DNA of 64,000 bases from Membranipora membranacea (Eukaryota; Bryozoa; Gymnolaemata; Cheilostomatida; Membraniporidae): contig OU612075.1 of the NCBI GenBank assembly GCA_914767715.1, positions 5,704,001 through 5,768,000 on the forward strand. The letters run 5' to 3'. A program made the translations under genes and the position numbers. The notes beneath the pieces are model-generated. The model had not been told where the DNA came from, made no database searches, and saw only the letters and a list, made by a program, of their open reading frames with translations. Every line of letters begins with the position of its first letter. Position 1 is the stretch's first letter. This document shows, piece by piece, positions 12,196 to 22,037 of this stretch.

Positions 12196-13484
12196 TTAAG
12201 ATTTGGGTTGTGGTTGTTTGCTGCCGCTGGTATCTCCTTCTGAAGATGGTGTTGAAGAGGTCATGGCAGCCATACGACGTCGAAGCATTGCTGCCTGGTT
12301 CTTTCGATTATTTGCCTGTTGCTGCTTTAATTTCTGTTTGATATTCAGACAGAATGGCACAGGGCACTTGCCTTCGTTACAGTTCTTAGCATGGAAGCAA
12401 CACAAAGTAATGAGATGTTTGCATATAGCACAACCTCCGAGATTTTTTTTCTACAAAACACATACAGCTTTGAATTATGAGTAAGAGCTCGATGGCATAT
12501 AAAGGCTGGTTCAAGAGCCTTCTAGCTCACCCATAAGCTAGTCTACTCAACATCGATTGATAACTTGTTGAAGGCAAGTTCTAGTTTTCACACCGGCGTT
12601 GACAAAGACTCGATTGAGCTTACCCTGCAACTTTTGGTGTGATGAACAACCTTCTTCATCTTTTGACAGCTGGGTTGTTGACAGTTGGGATCACTACACT
12701 GACAGGCATGTTTAAGTGACTGGATACATCTCTGTATGCTGATATGGCGTGACTCAGAAGCGGTCGTCGCTGCAGAGTCTTCATTGCGATTCTCGTCTGA
12801 CGTACAAGGCATATCGCTTGATTTCTCTTCTTTTTCCTCCTAAAAAAGAAGTCAATGTAGTTAAAAAGTAGCAAAGTACACTTGGAGACGATTAAGAAAG
12901 TCAAATTCTAATTACTTACTCTTTTGTCACCAATAATTGTGCTAGTTATGCTGTTGTCTTTAGCAAAGATTATAAATTGAGTATAGGGCAAATAAATACA
13001 TCGTCATTCCATACCACAATGTTGTGACAGCAAGAGGCAAAAGTGTAGCCTGGGCTGTCTCGACCGGTGGGTGGCATCTTAGACAATATTTGTGTCAATC
13101 ACCTGTTCCCTAGAGAGTATGGTCTCATTACCACTTCCACATCAGACGAGGAAATCGTTGTGTGACAGACGGAGCAAGGAAAGGACAATTTTCAAGTCTT
13201 GCACATAAAGCTTATCTGAGCCAAACCAGATAGCTGTTTGTGACACTAGTTGCTTCCTAGTCTGACTGCTCAGGCGGCATAACATTATCAAAAATGCAAA
13301 CACTCAATTTCAGTGTTGAGTCTTTGGTGATGTAATGCCATAAGACGTAGCATTGCAGATGTCTGAGCACTTAGACTAGTTGCTTCCTTGTCACCCTTAC
13401 CTTGTCAGTTTCCATATTAGTATGTGTTCCTGTATCTCTGTCTGTAGTCACATCGGCATCATTTGCGGCTTTAGGACCTGCCAT
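12196..13484 (-). CDS. Stand-alone TAZ2 zinc-finger protein (CBP/p300-related)
   Basis: Three exons: 13484-13401, 12839-12624 and 12450-12196, all joined at phase 0. They sum to 555 nt, giving 184 residues. The N terminus (MAGPKAANDADVTTD...) is polar, followed by an acidic/basic stretch (EEKEEKSSD). Residues about 60-155 form a complete TAZ2 domain: ISIQRCIQSLKHACQC, SCQKMKKVVHHTKSC, GGCAICKHLITLCCFH, and CPVPFCLNIKQKL ending MLRRRMAAM. All three His-Cys-Cys-Cys zinc sites are present. In CBP/p300, TAZ2 binds p53, E1A, STAT1 and other activators. Here it stands alone, about 35 residues before a stop, with no HAT, ZZ or NCBD. Start choice rests on the first ATG of a short exon with a strong GTAAGG donor. 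It is likely a nuclear activator-binding adaptor or competitor (inference). Its intron after the TAZ2 N-half is shared with 38690-38791. Confidence 0.85.
13262..13375. repeat. Inverted-repeat element of the CTAAGTGCTCAGA family
   Basis: It ends GTCTGAGCACTTAGAC and starts with a decayed complement (GTCTGACTGCTCAGGCGGC). It resembles 3485-3571 and lies in intron 1 of the TAZ2 gene. Confidence 0.5.
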
Positions 13485-13632
13485 ATTAGTGGATGAAGTT
13501 GAAGCCAGTTTATCCTCTCTATTTTATTTGATGAAAGCTTACGCTGATTCATAAGCTGAAACTGCAAACTAACCCACTTACCTACTTTTACATTATTTTA
13601 AGGACCAATCATGTTTCTCTGAGTTTGTTTCG

Positions 13633-15628
13633 TCATAATGAAAATGAGATCATTGGGATTCCCAGTTTCCTATTGTGCCCTTTATACTCAAGAAATCTAT
13701 CAACAAACTTGCTCAGTTCTTCTTGAGGTGTCAAAGCGCTGCTGTCCGGCTGAGGAGGCCCCTGTGGTCCGCTGCCGACAAAGCCCTGATCGCCACCGAA
13801 ATCAGGCGGGGCGTTTTGTTGTTGCGGAGGCATGTTAGTGTTCATTTGTGGGGCGTAATTTCCCTGGCTAGGCGTCCCTGGCTGCATCATCCCCACCATG
13901 TTATGGGGATAGGGTCCATACCAGGTTGCATGATAGCAGGCGATGCTGTTGTATGCGGACGAGGAGACTGGCCCGATTGCGGAGACCTGGTGTGAGAAGG
14001 TAATGGGGCGGGAGATCGTACTTGCTGCAATAGCTGATGATTGTGATGCATTTGAGCGCCTGGTGGGACTTGTCCTCTAATGCGCACCCCACCAGGCTGG
14101 TGTCCCATGGGCGGACCTCCAGGCTGTCCGGGCACCGAGCCATCAGGAGCTGGGGACCCCTGATAAGGTACCCGCGGTCCTCCGTACTGAGGAGGCATTC
14201 CGTGTTGCATCATGCTTTGCATCTGGTAGCCTTGGTTCTGCGGAGGCTGCTGGGGGTACATATTAGGCTGCATTTGATTAGGACCCATAGAGTGAGGTCC
14301 CGGAGGTCTACAGCTTATAGGTCAGCTCATACCGCCGGCACCACCGCGCTGCATAACGTTCTGATTTTTCCGCTTGATGAAAGCATCCATTAGTTGAGGG
14401 TTAGATTTCAGTAATTCCATTATCTCTTGATGTTGCTGAGCGCTATTGGGTGACTTGAGAGCTATTTCCAGCTGTCGCATGAGGTTGGCATTAGCAGATG
14501 GTGGGCCCATACCTGGCTGCCCAGGTCCACGTGGCATCATACCTCCAGCTCCCATACCTGGATGATGACCTGAAAATAATAATAGCCCAATATTATATTT
14601 GTCCATGTTATGATACATACATATATATATAGTATATATAATAATATATATGTTTTAATAAAATCATTAAATAAATAATAATAAATATATTTGTCCACAT
14701 ATAATAAATGTGGACATGGATGTGCTTGAACAGACAGACACAGCTTATTAAATTTTTTACTCTCTTGCTACCGATTGACACCTTTACACGCATATCAATA
14801 CTTCATTTTCGAACTGATTGTATTTTAATTTTTCTCCCCCATTATGTCTCACACGTTCTTATATGATGTGTATTGTCTCACAATGCATGTTTTGAATGGT
14901 TTTCAATTCAATTATATCATCATCCATTATTGAAAACGCAATAAATAACCATTTTATTACTCTTACCCATAGGTCTACTTTGGTTGTACATCGGTGGGGG
15001 TGGTTGAGGGTTGACCCACTGATCCTGTTGCGGGTGTCCGCCCATACTGTTGGGCATCATCATAGGTGGCTGCTGTCCGCTGTGACCAGGAGGCATGCCA
15101 TGGTCTCTCATGCCACCCATAGGCTGTTGACCATATCCACCAGGTTGTCCCATCTAGGAAAAAAGAAATATTAAAATTTAATTTTGTTACTTTGCTGGCT
15201 ATAATCATGTAGCTTTATTCCTTTGGAATTTTATCTCCAAATAGTGGCTACCCACTATAATTTACAACACAAGACTTATAGCGCTTCATTAATCATATCT
15301 GCACGTTGGGCATGTTAGTTTTAAACCATTAACACACAAATACTTTTATATTCATGGTATCGCACTAGCAGGAGTAAAAAGAAATATCACGTTGATAATT
15401 TCACTTTTATTTATAGTTAGAAACTGTATCAAATTGACATTCTGTGTAGAATCTCACCTTCACATTCACAAAATACTACTTCACAGCTTTACACAGATCA
15501 TGGTTGTGTTGGTCAATTCTTACCTGATTAGGAGTTGACTGCATAGACATATTCTGATTAGGAGCTTGATGCATCATACCAGCCGAGACCGCCGCAGGGT
15601 TCATACCTCTCTGCTGAGCCATAGCGGA
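13633..15628 (-). pseudogene. CBP/p300 3' exons (NCBD and Gln/Pro-rich tail), copy A, broken
   Basis: Exon pieces on the minus strand: 15628 to about 15525 (QRGMNPAAVSAGMMHQ...), 15153-14967 (Met/Gln/Pro-rich) and 14569-13633. The last carries the NCBD ([18 protein letters not shown] then [15 protein letters not shown], family form LLRTLKSPSSPQQQQQ then [15 protein letters not shown]). A Gln/Pro-rich tail follows, with an ELSKFVD end like the LEKFVE end of vertebrate CBP. NCBD binds p160/SRC coactivators in the nucleus. Defects: an in-frame TGA at 14322-14324 straight after the NCBD; a one-base frameshift in the C-rich run near 13895; and a 5' exon that stops at 15628, where a tRNA-Tyr-derived sequence begins. 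The bases after KFVD recur at 35870, so the end may also be repeat-derived. Sequencing error could explain the shift but not the tRNA junction. Confidence 0.8.
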
Positions 15629-15629
15629 T

Positions 15630-15713
15630 TTGAACCGGATTTGAACCAGTGACCTAAGGATGTCTATATTATACCATTACAGTCCTCCGCTCTACCAACT
15701 GAGCTATCGCGGG
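15630..15713 (-). pseudogene. tRNA-Tyr(GTA) pseudogene with intron, 3' end lost
   Basis: The 5' acceptor strand, D-arm, anticodon arm with GTA, intron and T-arm are present. After CCGGTTC the 3' acceptor strand is replaced by a repeat of ATTTGAACCGG and then CBP exon sequence. It is the left end of a tRNA-bounded unit (15630-16191). Confidence 0.75.
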
Positions 15714-16126
15714 TCAACTGGCGATTCTTGATCATTCCTTATATTCTACAAGTCCTCTTTCACCAGTTTCCACGACAATCTTGGTACTCATTACCTCCAC
15801 AGGAAGTCAATTTAGCCGCCCCCAGCACCCCAACCAGCACCCCCCCCCCCTGTCACAATAACGCCGATTCATGGGTAAAGTGTTTTATCGGTTGTATGTG
15901 TTCGAGTTTTTTGAATGATTAACAACTTCAATGAATTGAGATATCAAGCATTGGCAATGGATTAATGATCCATCCAAAACACAATTTTCACAGTTTGACA
16001 TTTTAAGGAGTTCTGTTGGCTTAGCACCATAAATCATTCCTTTGCTCTTTTGATTTAATCCGTAAATCACAGTGTTATTCTTCTTGGGTGTCAACTGACT
16101 TCCAACAGAGATAAGTAGGACCAAAG

Positions 16127-16191
16127 GCGGAGGACTCTCATGGTATATAATAGACATCCTTAGGTCACTGGTTCAAATCCGGTTCGCGGGA
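16127..16191 (+). pseudogene. tRNA-Tyr pseudogene, 5' half missing
   Basis: It begins within the D-arm (GCGGAGGACT) and runs to the 3' acceptor and discriminator base (TCGCGGGA). The anticodon region reads CTCTCA in place of CTGTAA, so GTA is lost. No acceptor 5' strand is present. Confidence 0.75.
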
Positions 16192-16780
16192 TCACACTTT
16201 TGGGCCGCCAGGATACAATTTATTTCTATTAATTACCAAACTTAAATCTATAAAAATATATTTCTCATCGGAATATCCGCTTTGGATGAACAGGTACAAG
16301 TATGGTTCTGGCAGGATACGATTTATATGTAGTACCAGCATTGACATGAATATGATATGATATGAAAATATATCAGTGAGTACCAGACTTCGATCAGTAA
16401 ATATATAATTTTCTTTGGAACTTCAGCATCGGATTGAAATGGACATGTGTGGTTCATTTTATGTACCAGAGAATTTCTATGTTTTTCATTTTAAAGTTGC
16501 TTGATGTCAATACTTCACATCCTCATGACATCATAATAAGCTGATATCAAATAGAGTCTCATTTAAGTAATATGTGAGTTGCCTTTCCAACATCAATAAA
16601 ATGATAATTTTCTACTACATAAATATCTGCGAAAGATAATCAAACAACAGGTGAGATCCAAAGTTTAACACATAGCCGTTTATCTGGAATATCGAGATTG
16701 ATCCTCACAAACAATTACTATGGCTGAGTTAAGTCAATTATTTAGCACACTTTCAGAGTGTTCGGTTTATAAAATTGTGA
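16192..16780. other. Spacer between tRNA-bounded units, no gene
   Basis: AT-rich sequence with partly repeated phrases (TATATTTCTCATCGGAATATCCGC, GGCAGGATACGATTTAT). I found neither polymerase exons nor the rest of the CBP exon that is cut at 15628. Confidence 0.45.
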
Positions 16781-16854
16781 TCCCGCGAACCGGATTTGAA
16801 CCAGTGACCTAAGGATGTCTATATTATACGATTACAGTCCGCGCTCTACCAACT
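16781..16854 (-). pseudogene. tRNA-Tyr pseudogene, 5' end missing
   Basis: It retains the 3' acceptor strand, T-arm, intron and GTA anticodon, but ends in the D-arm. The 5' acceptor strand is absent and three bases are lost in the anticodon stem region. It is the left end of the second tRNA-bounded unit. Confidence 0.75.
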
Positions 16855-17447
16855 GGCAAATCTTGATCATTCCTTAAAATCAACAAGTCCTCTTTCACCA
16901 GTTTCCACGACAACCTTGGTACTAATTGCAGATTCATGGGTAAAGTGTTTTATCGGCTGTTTGTGTGCATGTTTTCTGAATGATCTCATTGATGAATTCT
17001 TATGATTTTTAGTGAAGTTGAGATAAGGTTGCTATGGGCTTTCTATAGCAATGTTATATCAAGTTTTGAGCGACAACCTATCTACACCCAATAGGGAAAA
17101 GTTGTTTTTGTGTACAGAATAAAAATTTGAAATTGGACAGAGTGATTGATACACCATGACAAACTGCCTTTCATGATGTACAACTTCAATGAATTGAGAT
17201 ATCAAGGATTGGCAATGGATTAATGATCCATCCAAGACACAATTTTCACAGTTTGACATTTTAAGGAGTTCTGTTGGCTTAACACACTAAATCATGCCTT
17301 TGCTCTTTTGATTTGATCCATAAATCGCAGTGTTACTCTTCCGGGTTTAAATTTACTTCCTACAGAGATAAGTAGGACCAAAGTTGTCATGGTTACTAAT
17401 GGAACTGACTTTTTAAATTTTGGAAACTTTCTAGTAGTGTCAGCTGA

Positions 17448-17535
17448 CCCGCGATAGCTCAGTTGGTAGAGCGGAGGACTGTAATGGTATAATAAAGACA
17501 TCCTTAGGTCACTGGTTCAAATCCGGTTCGCGGGA
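17448..17535 (+). tRNA. tRNA-Tyr (anticodon GTA) with 15-nt intron
   Basis: The acceptor stem pairs perfectly (CCCGCGA with TCGCGGG) and A is the discriminator. The anticodon stem GAGGA/TCCTT encloses loop CTGTAAA with GTA, and the T-arm ACTGG/CCGGT is closed. A 15-nt intron (TGGTATAATAAAGAC) lies one base 3' of the anticodon, the canonical position; removing it leaves 73 nt. Internal A and B boxes are intact and a TTTT Pol III terminator follows. It should be functional. Confidence 0.92.
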
Positions 17536-17819
17536 TCACACTTTTATTAATTGAGCCCTCTAAAGCTGTCCTAATTTGACTTTACCTGATCTTGAATTAT
17601 TTTATTATTTATGACGATCGGTCTTGACATTTCAAATACACAGCTATTGAGAAACCTATTTCTTTCATGTACCACATGGACATCGATTATCTTTAATTGG
17701 TAGTTGCTAATTAATAATAAATGTATAATTGTTACAGTTATTTATCAGGAGTTGTCGTGTCATTGATGTTGGGAGGGCAACTCCTAGTATTTACTTTACT
17801 TATCCTCCATTCACCCTCC

Positions 17820-18545
17820 CTGCTCTATTTATATCGTTTATTTTATCAAGAAGATAATATGTAGAATTAAGAGTATGCAAATCTAAAATCGATTACTAAG
17901 GAAAACTCCAGTACACAAAAACTTTGGATGTTGGTATTAACTATCACCACAGGGGATCGATTTACCCCCCCCCCTCCTTAACCTCCAACAAAGTGAGCCC
18001 AAATTTCTTCACTGATATTATCACAAAATGGCGCAATACATTAGCAGCCTCAATGTTTATAGCATTATCTATTTTTGTGAGCAAACTTATTTATTTGAGT
18101 TTTCTGATGCTTTGAAACTTTCAGGCTTTATGGATTTGCATCATGGTCTAAATGTTTAGTCAAAAAGTTTTTTAACATAACAAAATGTGTTGCAAATTCA
18201 AGTCCAACCTATCATCGACACAAAATTGGAAATTTTGTTACTTCGTACTGAATAAAAATTTGCAATTTGATAGGGTGGCACATAATGTCAAAAAATGTCC
18301 TTCAAGATAACCACTTGATTGAATAAAGAAATTAAGCATCGGTAAGAGATTAATGGACAATCTAAGATTTAATTGCCACAGTTCGACTTTTTGAGGAGTT
18401 CTGTTGGCTTATCAGTCTGGATCTTTCCACTAATCTTTTGATTTATTCCATATATCATAGTTTTATTCTTCAGGTTTAAATTGACTTCCTGTGGAGAAAA
18501 TTAGGGGTTGTCATGGTTACCGGTGGAACTTACATTTTATACTGG
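17820..18545. repeat. Third spacer unit without tRNA (copy A)
   Basis: It matches 40260-41000 at high identity and shares the GGAGTTCTGTTGGCTTATCAG and TTAAATTGACTTCCTGTGGAG blocks with units 1 and 2. In the second copy this unit ends with an intact tRNA-Tyr (41037-41124). Here that end is missing and the sequence jumps straight to the flank matching 41430. Confidence 0.65.
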
Positions 18546-19095
18546 GAAGAATGGGATTAAAACTCAACATATTGTTTGAGAATTATTGAAATATGAAGCG
18601 CTGGATAAGAGACTACCTGTGCAACTTTTAAAAAAATTCTAATATGATATTGAAAGTAAGAAATATGTCCTCTTGTTATCTAGCGATGCAGTTTACTCAG
18701 TAACTTTGGCATCCAGCCATAATTTTCAGCCGTTTTCAGGCATAAATCCCTGTTCTCGGCTATGGTGACCTTATGAAAAGCAATTGTTGAATCGGTCATA
18801 GAAAACCATTATGGGACAACATTTCCTTAAAGTTGGGAATGTGATGTGGCGTCATCAAAAACACCAAGCATTAAAAAATTAAATCAACTTTGCATCACTT
18901 GCTGAGAAGTCTGAAACCAATCGAATTGTTTTTGCTGTAGATGCTGAATCTCCTTATTCATAGAGAGGTAAAAAGATCTAATCCACTGCCACTGAAACTT
19001 TAAGCCTTATTTAACAACATGATTGGCTGAGGATTACTATATATAGCAATGATCAAGTTGCAGTGTTGTACATTGATTTGTTTTTTCTTCCAAAG

Positions 19096-22037
19096 ATTTA
19101 GCGACTGGACCAGTGTATCCCGGGCTATACCTATCAGTAAATACTCACAGATAGCCATAGAGAAGTCTGCTATGGCAGCTCTTACTAAGCTCTGTGGTGA
19201 GGTGAAGAATTTCGAAATCTCTATCGGCTGTTTGGGTAAGAAAATTAAGATAAATTCTAGCATGATTTTTAGTACATGTAAAATGTAAATGCTCAGATCA
19301 GTTTAAAATATAAATTGACGCTCCCAAATCATTTAAAAAATCAACTAAATAAAACAGTATTTTTCATCGATTTGAAGGCGGATTTCTCTAGAAGCCTTAC
19401 TGATCTTTTCATGTGTCTTTAGTTACGGCTCTTCTGATAGATTGGTAGATCAAACCCACACTAGCTGTACACAAAACAAACATGTGGAAAATGTTCAATG
19501 TGATGTAGATAGTTGAACATGTTTGATCATATCAAATAACATTTATAATATATGTTCTGTATAATTTCAGGTCTCTCAGCTGGAAAATTTGAAGATATAG
19601 AAGGGAAAACTCTGTCACATTTTTTTCAAACTGGCAAGACTGTCGACCCGTTCGAGCTATCTACCGCATCCAAACCAGCCACAGAACCCTTCACATCAAC
19701 AATCAAACCTCCTTCCTCATTGGCTAACCAGCCAGACAACCAACCGAGCATGAAATGGTTCACTGCAAGCAAGCAGGCCAGTGTCGACCCTTTTGACATA
19801 TTGGACGAACAAGAGATTTTGCCCACCAACGATCAGTTTGAAGGAAATTCTATAGTTGATAATGCTGTAAAGGCATCTGATGGTATGAACCAAACTAGTC
19901 TAAAGTGGTTTGCTACAACTGCCAACACCGCTGACCCTTTTGAAAGCATCAATGATACCAAATCGTCAACTTTGACCTCATCGGAACCCCATACCAATAA
20001 GATACTACTACGGCCGGACAAGGGCCAATCGAAAATAAACTGGTTTGCAACATCTGGTGACAATGTAGATCCGTTTAGGCATAGTGACCAAGTGAGGACC
20101 AGTGTATCTAAACGACATTATACGCAAACTGAGAATCAATATATACAGGATCTAGATCAGCCCAAAATAAAATGGTTTGCTTCAAATGAGACCAGCATAG
20201 ATCCTTTTGAAGCTCTCGAGAGGTCATTAAATAACAGTAAACCTAAAACACCGCACAGAAAGATGTATTTACGATATTTACGGAAAGATGTCTCGGCAGG
20301 AAATGAGCAAAGTAACACTGGCATTTATCAGCCAGATATTATCGATATTGACGGTGATGTAGATTCTGATTATGACTCAAGTGACTCAGGAACATTTCCT
20401 CTAAACTATAAAGAGTTGACCGGTAAGCGAAAACACACATTGGTCAGGCACAATCTTAAAGCGGTTAATGGCAGGGTTTGGTCTGGGAGTAAAGTGTCAG
20501 ACTTGCCAAAAATAGTAATAAACTCTGCTGTCAGCTTATCAAACAAACAGAAATCTCATACCAACTCACCAAATAATACATCTGCGGAATCACAATCAAA
20601 TGTGTGCCAAGGTGGGAAACTTGCCAAGACGACGCCAGTAAAGAGTAGTGAAGTGTTGGATGACCTCATTGCAGTGTGGGACAATGCTACAAAATCGTCA
20701 GCAGCAACCACACCTCATAAAGTAGTTAAATCTGAAACCTCGGAGGCAGATAATCAAGATGTCTGCAAACAAGATGATGATGAGGACAGTATTTCATTTT
20801 TCCATGCTGTTCAACAAGAAGAGAGTCTCCACCAGGACTCGACTGACTCTAAGGACAGTGGGCTCTTAGGATACACAAAGGTGTACGATGTTGATAAAGC
20901 AGATGATCCAACCATGAGTTTCAAGGGTGTGCTTGATAAAGAAAATCAGTCCCTTTCAATCTCTCACAACACTGACCGCATAAAGCGTAAATCCGATTCA
21001 CTCGATGATGAGCAAATCTGCCAAACTACAAATGGGAAGAAGCCACGCTACCATCAGCCCAATAGCAGTCAGACAGTCTCCCATCTCCGCCATCCAGATG
21101 CTAGCGAGTTGAAAGCAATGGGTTCAGATTGTAGCTACACATTAACCCACGCCGATCTGTGTCAGTCGTCTACGCTTGAGGCAGCATCAGCGGTGGGCAT
21201 GAAACCTCCCGAGTCGACAGAAGACAATGATGATGATGATATATGTGTTGTTTGGCAGTCCCAAACGCCAGGTATGTAATATTTAAAGTTAAGATAAGTT
21301 TTATTGTTAAAACCTTCTACAGAACAAAATTTGAGAAATCGTCGAAATGGAGTAGTTTGTAGAAAAAACCTTGAAAAAAAATGCTCGGCAATAATGAGCT
21401 AACTTTAACTATTCTTTTGGCAATGTCTGCAGAATGCAATGTAGATATAAAATAATCTAACAATAAAATACAGAAAAATATAGAAATAAATGATGAAATA
21501 CCTATTGAGAAGAAAATTGGGTTATGTAATGGGAAGAATGGAACATGGTACACAGTAAATGAGTTATAGAAATATAATTTGATTTCATTCTCACCCTGTG
21601 TATGTATTTAAAATGACTCATCACTGTACTTACTCTCTACTATATCACTTCCTCACGTTCATGAAGTATGCTTGTCAGACACTCTCTATATAGTCTACCA
21701 TTCTTAATTGTATAACGGTGAATTTTGCTTGAATGACTGGTAAATTGGTGAATTTGAAAATATGTGACAGCAATGCCATGTGTACTCCATGTAACAGGAA
21801 CTTCTCTCGCTCTCATTGCTTCATTAATTTTAAGTTCTAGTTGCCCACACGGCATCATTTACTATACTGATGCTGCATCATTCTCAATTTGAACTTTACT
21901 TTTTCTCTGCAGCGCCCAAGAAGATAGGCAGTATATCCAACGGCATGATCTCAGCACATAAAAAGTGTTTGGCAAAGAAATTTAGCAGCCAGAAGAGTAA
22001 CATCAAATCAATAACCGACTTCTTCAAGGTGAAATAG
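19096..22037 (+). CDS. Y-family DNA polymerase (Pol eta-like) C-terminal exons, partial
   Basis: Exons 19096-19235, 19571-21271 and 21913-22037 join in phase. Pol eta copies past UV-damaged bases at replication forks. The first exon plus the start of the second (SVSRAIPISKY, AMAALTKLC, GLSAGKF) resembles the end of the Pol eta little-finger domain. The rest is a low-complexity tail of about 600 residues. It has SLSHFFQTGKT, like the Rev1-interacting FF motifs of Pol eta, then four modules of Q-x-x-[ILM]-[KN]-W-F-[AT] followed by DPF (from 19741, 19891, 20026 and 20158). SISFFHAVQQ and a C-terminal SITDFFKVK, a PCNA-box-like end placed as in human Pol eta, follow. No UBZ finger was found. Catalytic exons are absent; upstream are repeats, so the gene may be a 5'-truncated fragment. 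Family assignment is moderate; other Y-family members or a PCNA-binding protein are possible. Confidence 0.6.

Larger units (their letters stand above)
15630..16191. repeat. tRNA-bounded repeat unit 1
   Basis: A minus-strand tRNA-Tyr pseudogene and a plus-strand tRNA-Tyr fragment bracket a spacer of about 410 bp. The spacer contains TTTCACCAGTTTCCACGAC, GATTCATGGGTAAAGTGTTTTATCGG, AAGGAGTTCTGTTGGCTTA and CTTCCAACAGAGATAAGTAGGACC. The same spacer phrases, in the same order, occur in 16781-17535. Both tRNA 3' ends point outward, so the tRNA genes act as inverted ends. Confidence 0.65.
16781..17535. repeat. tRNA-bounded repeat unit 2
   Basis: A minus tRNA-Tyr pseudogene, a spacer of about 590 bp, and a plus intact tRNA-Tyr. 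The outer ends are the inverted TGATCCCGCGAACCGG / CCGGTTCGCGGGATCA, so the tRNA genes form terminal inverted repeats. The spacer shares ordered blocks with unit 1 and with 17825-18540 and 40260-41036. Confidence 0.65.

Noticed and set aside
13887-14393. Plus-strand open frames across the CBP tail
   Set aside because: Antisense shadows of Gln/Pro-rich coding sequence.
19626-20063. Minus-strand open frames opposite the polymerase tail
   Set aside because: Shadows of the long plus-strand frame, with no splice sites or motifs.
19741-20230. DPF motifs as endocytic AP2-binding sites
   Set aside because: DPF is a known AP2-ear motif, but the setting (Pol eta-like little-finger end, FF motif, terminal PCNA-box-like motif) points to a nuclear protein. 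AP2 binding has no other support.
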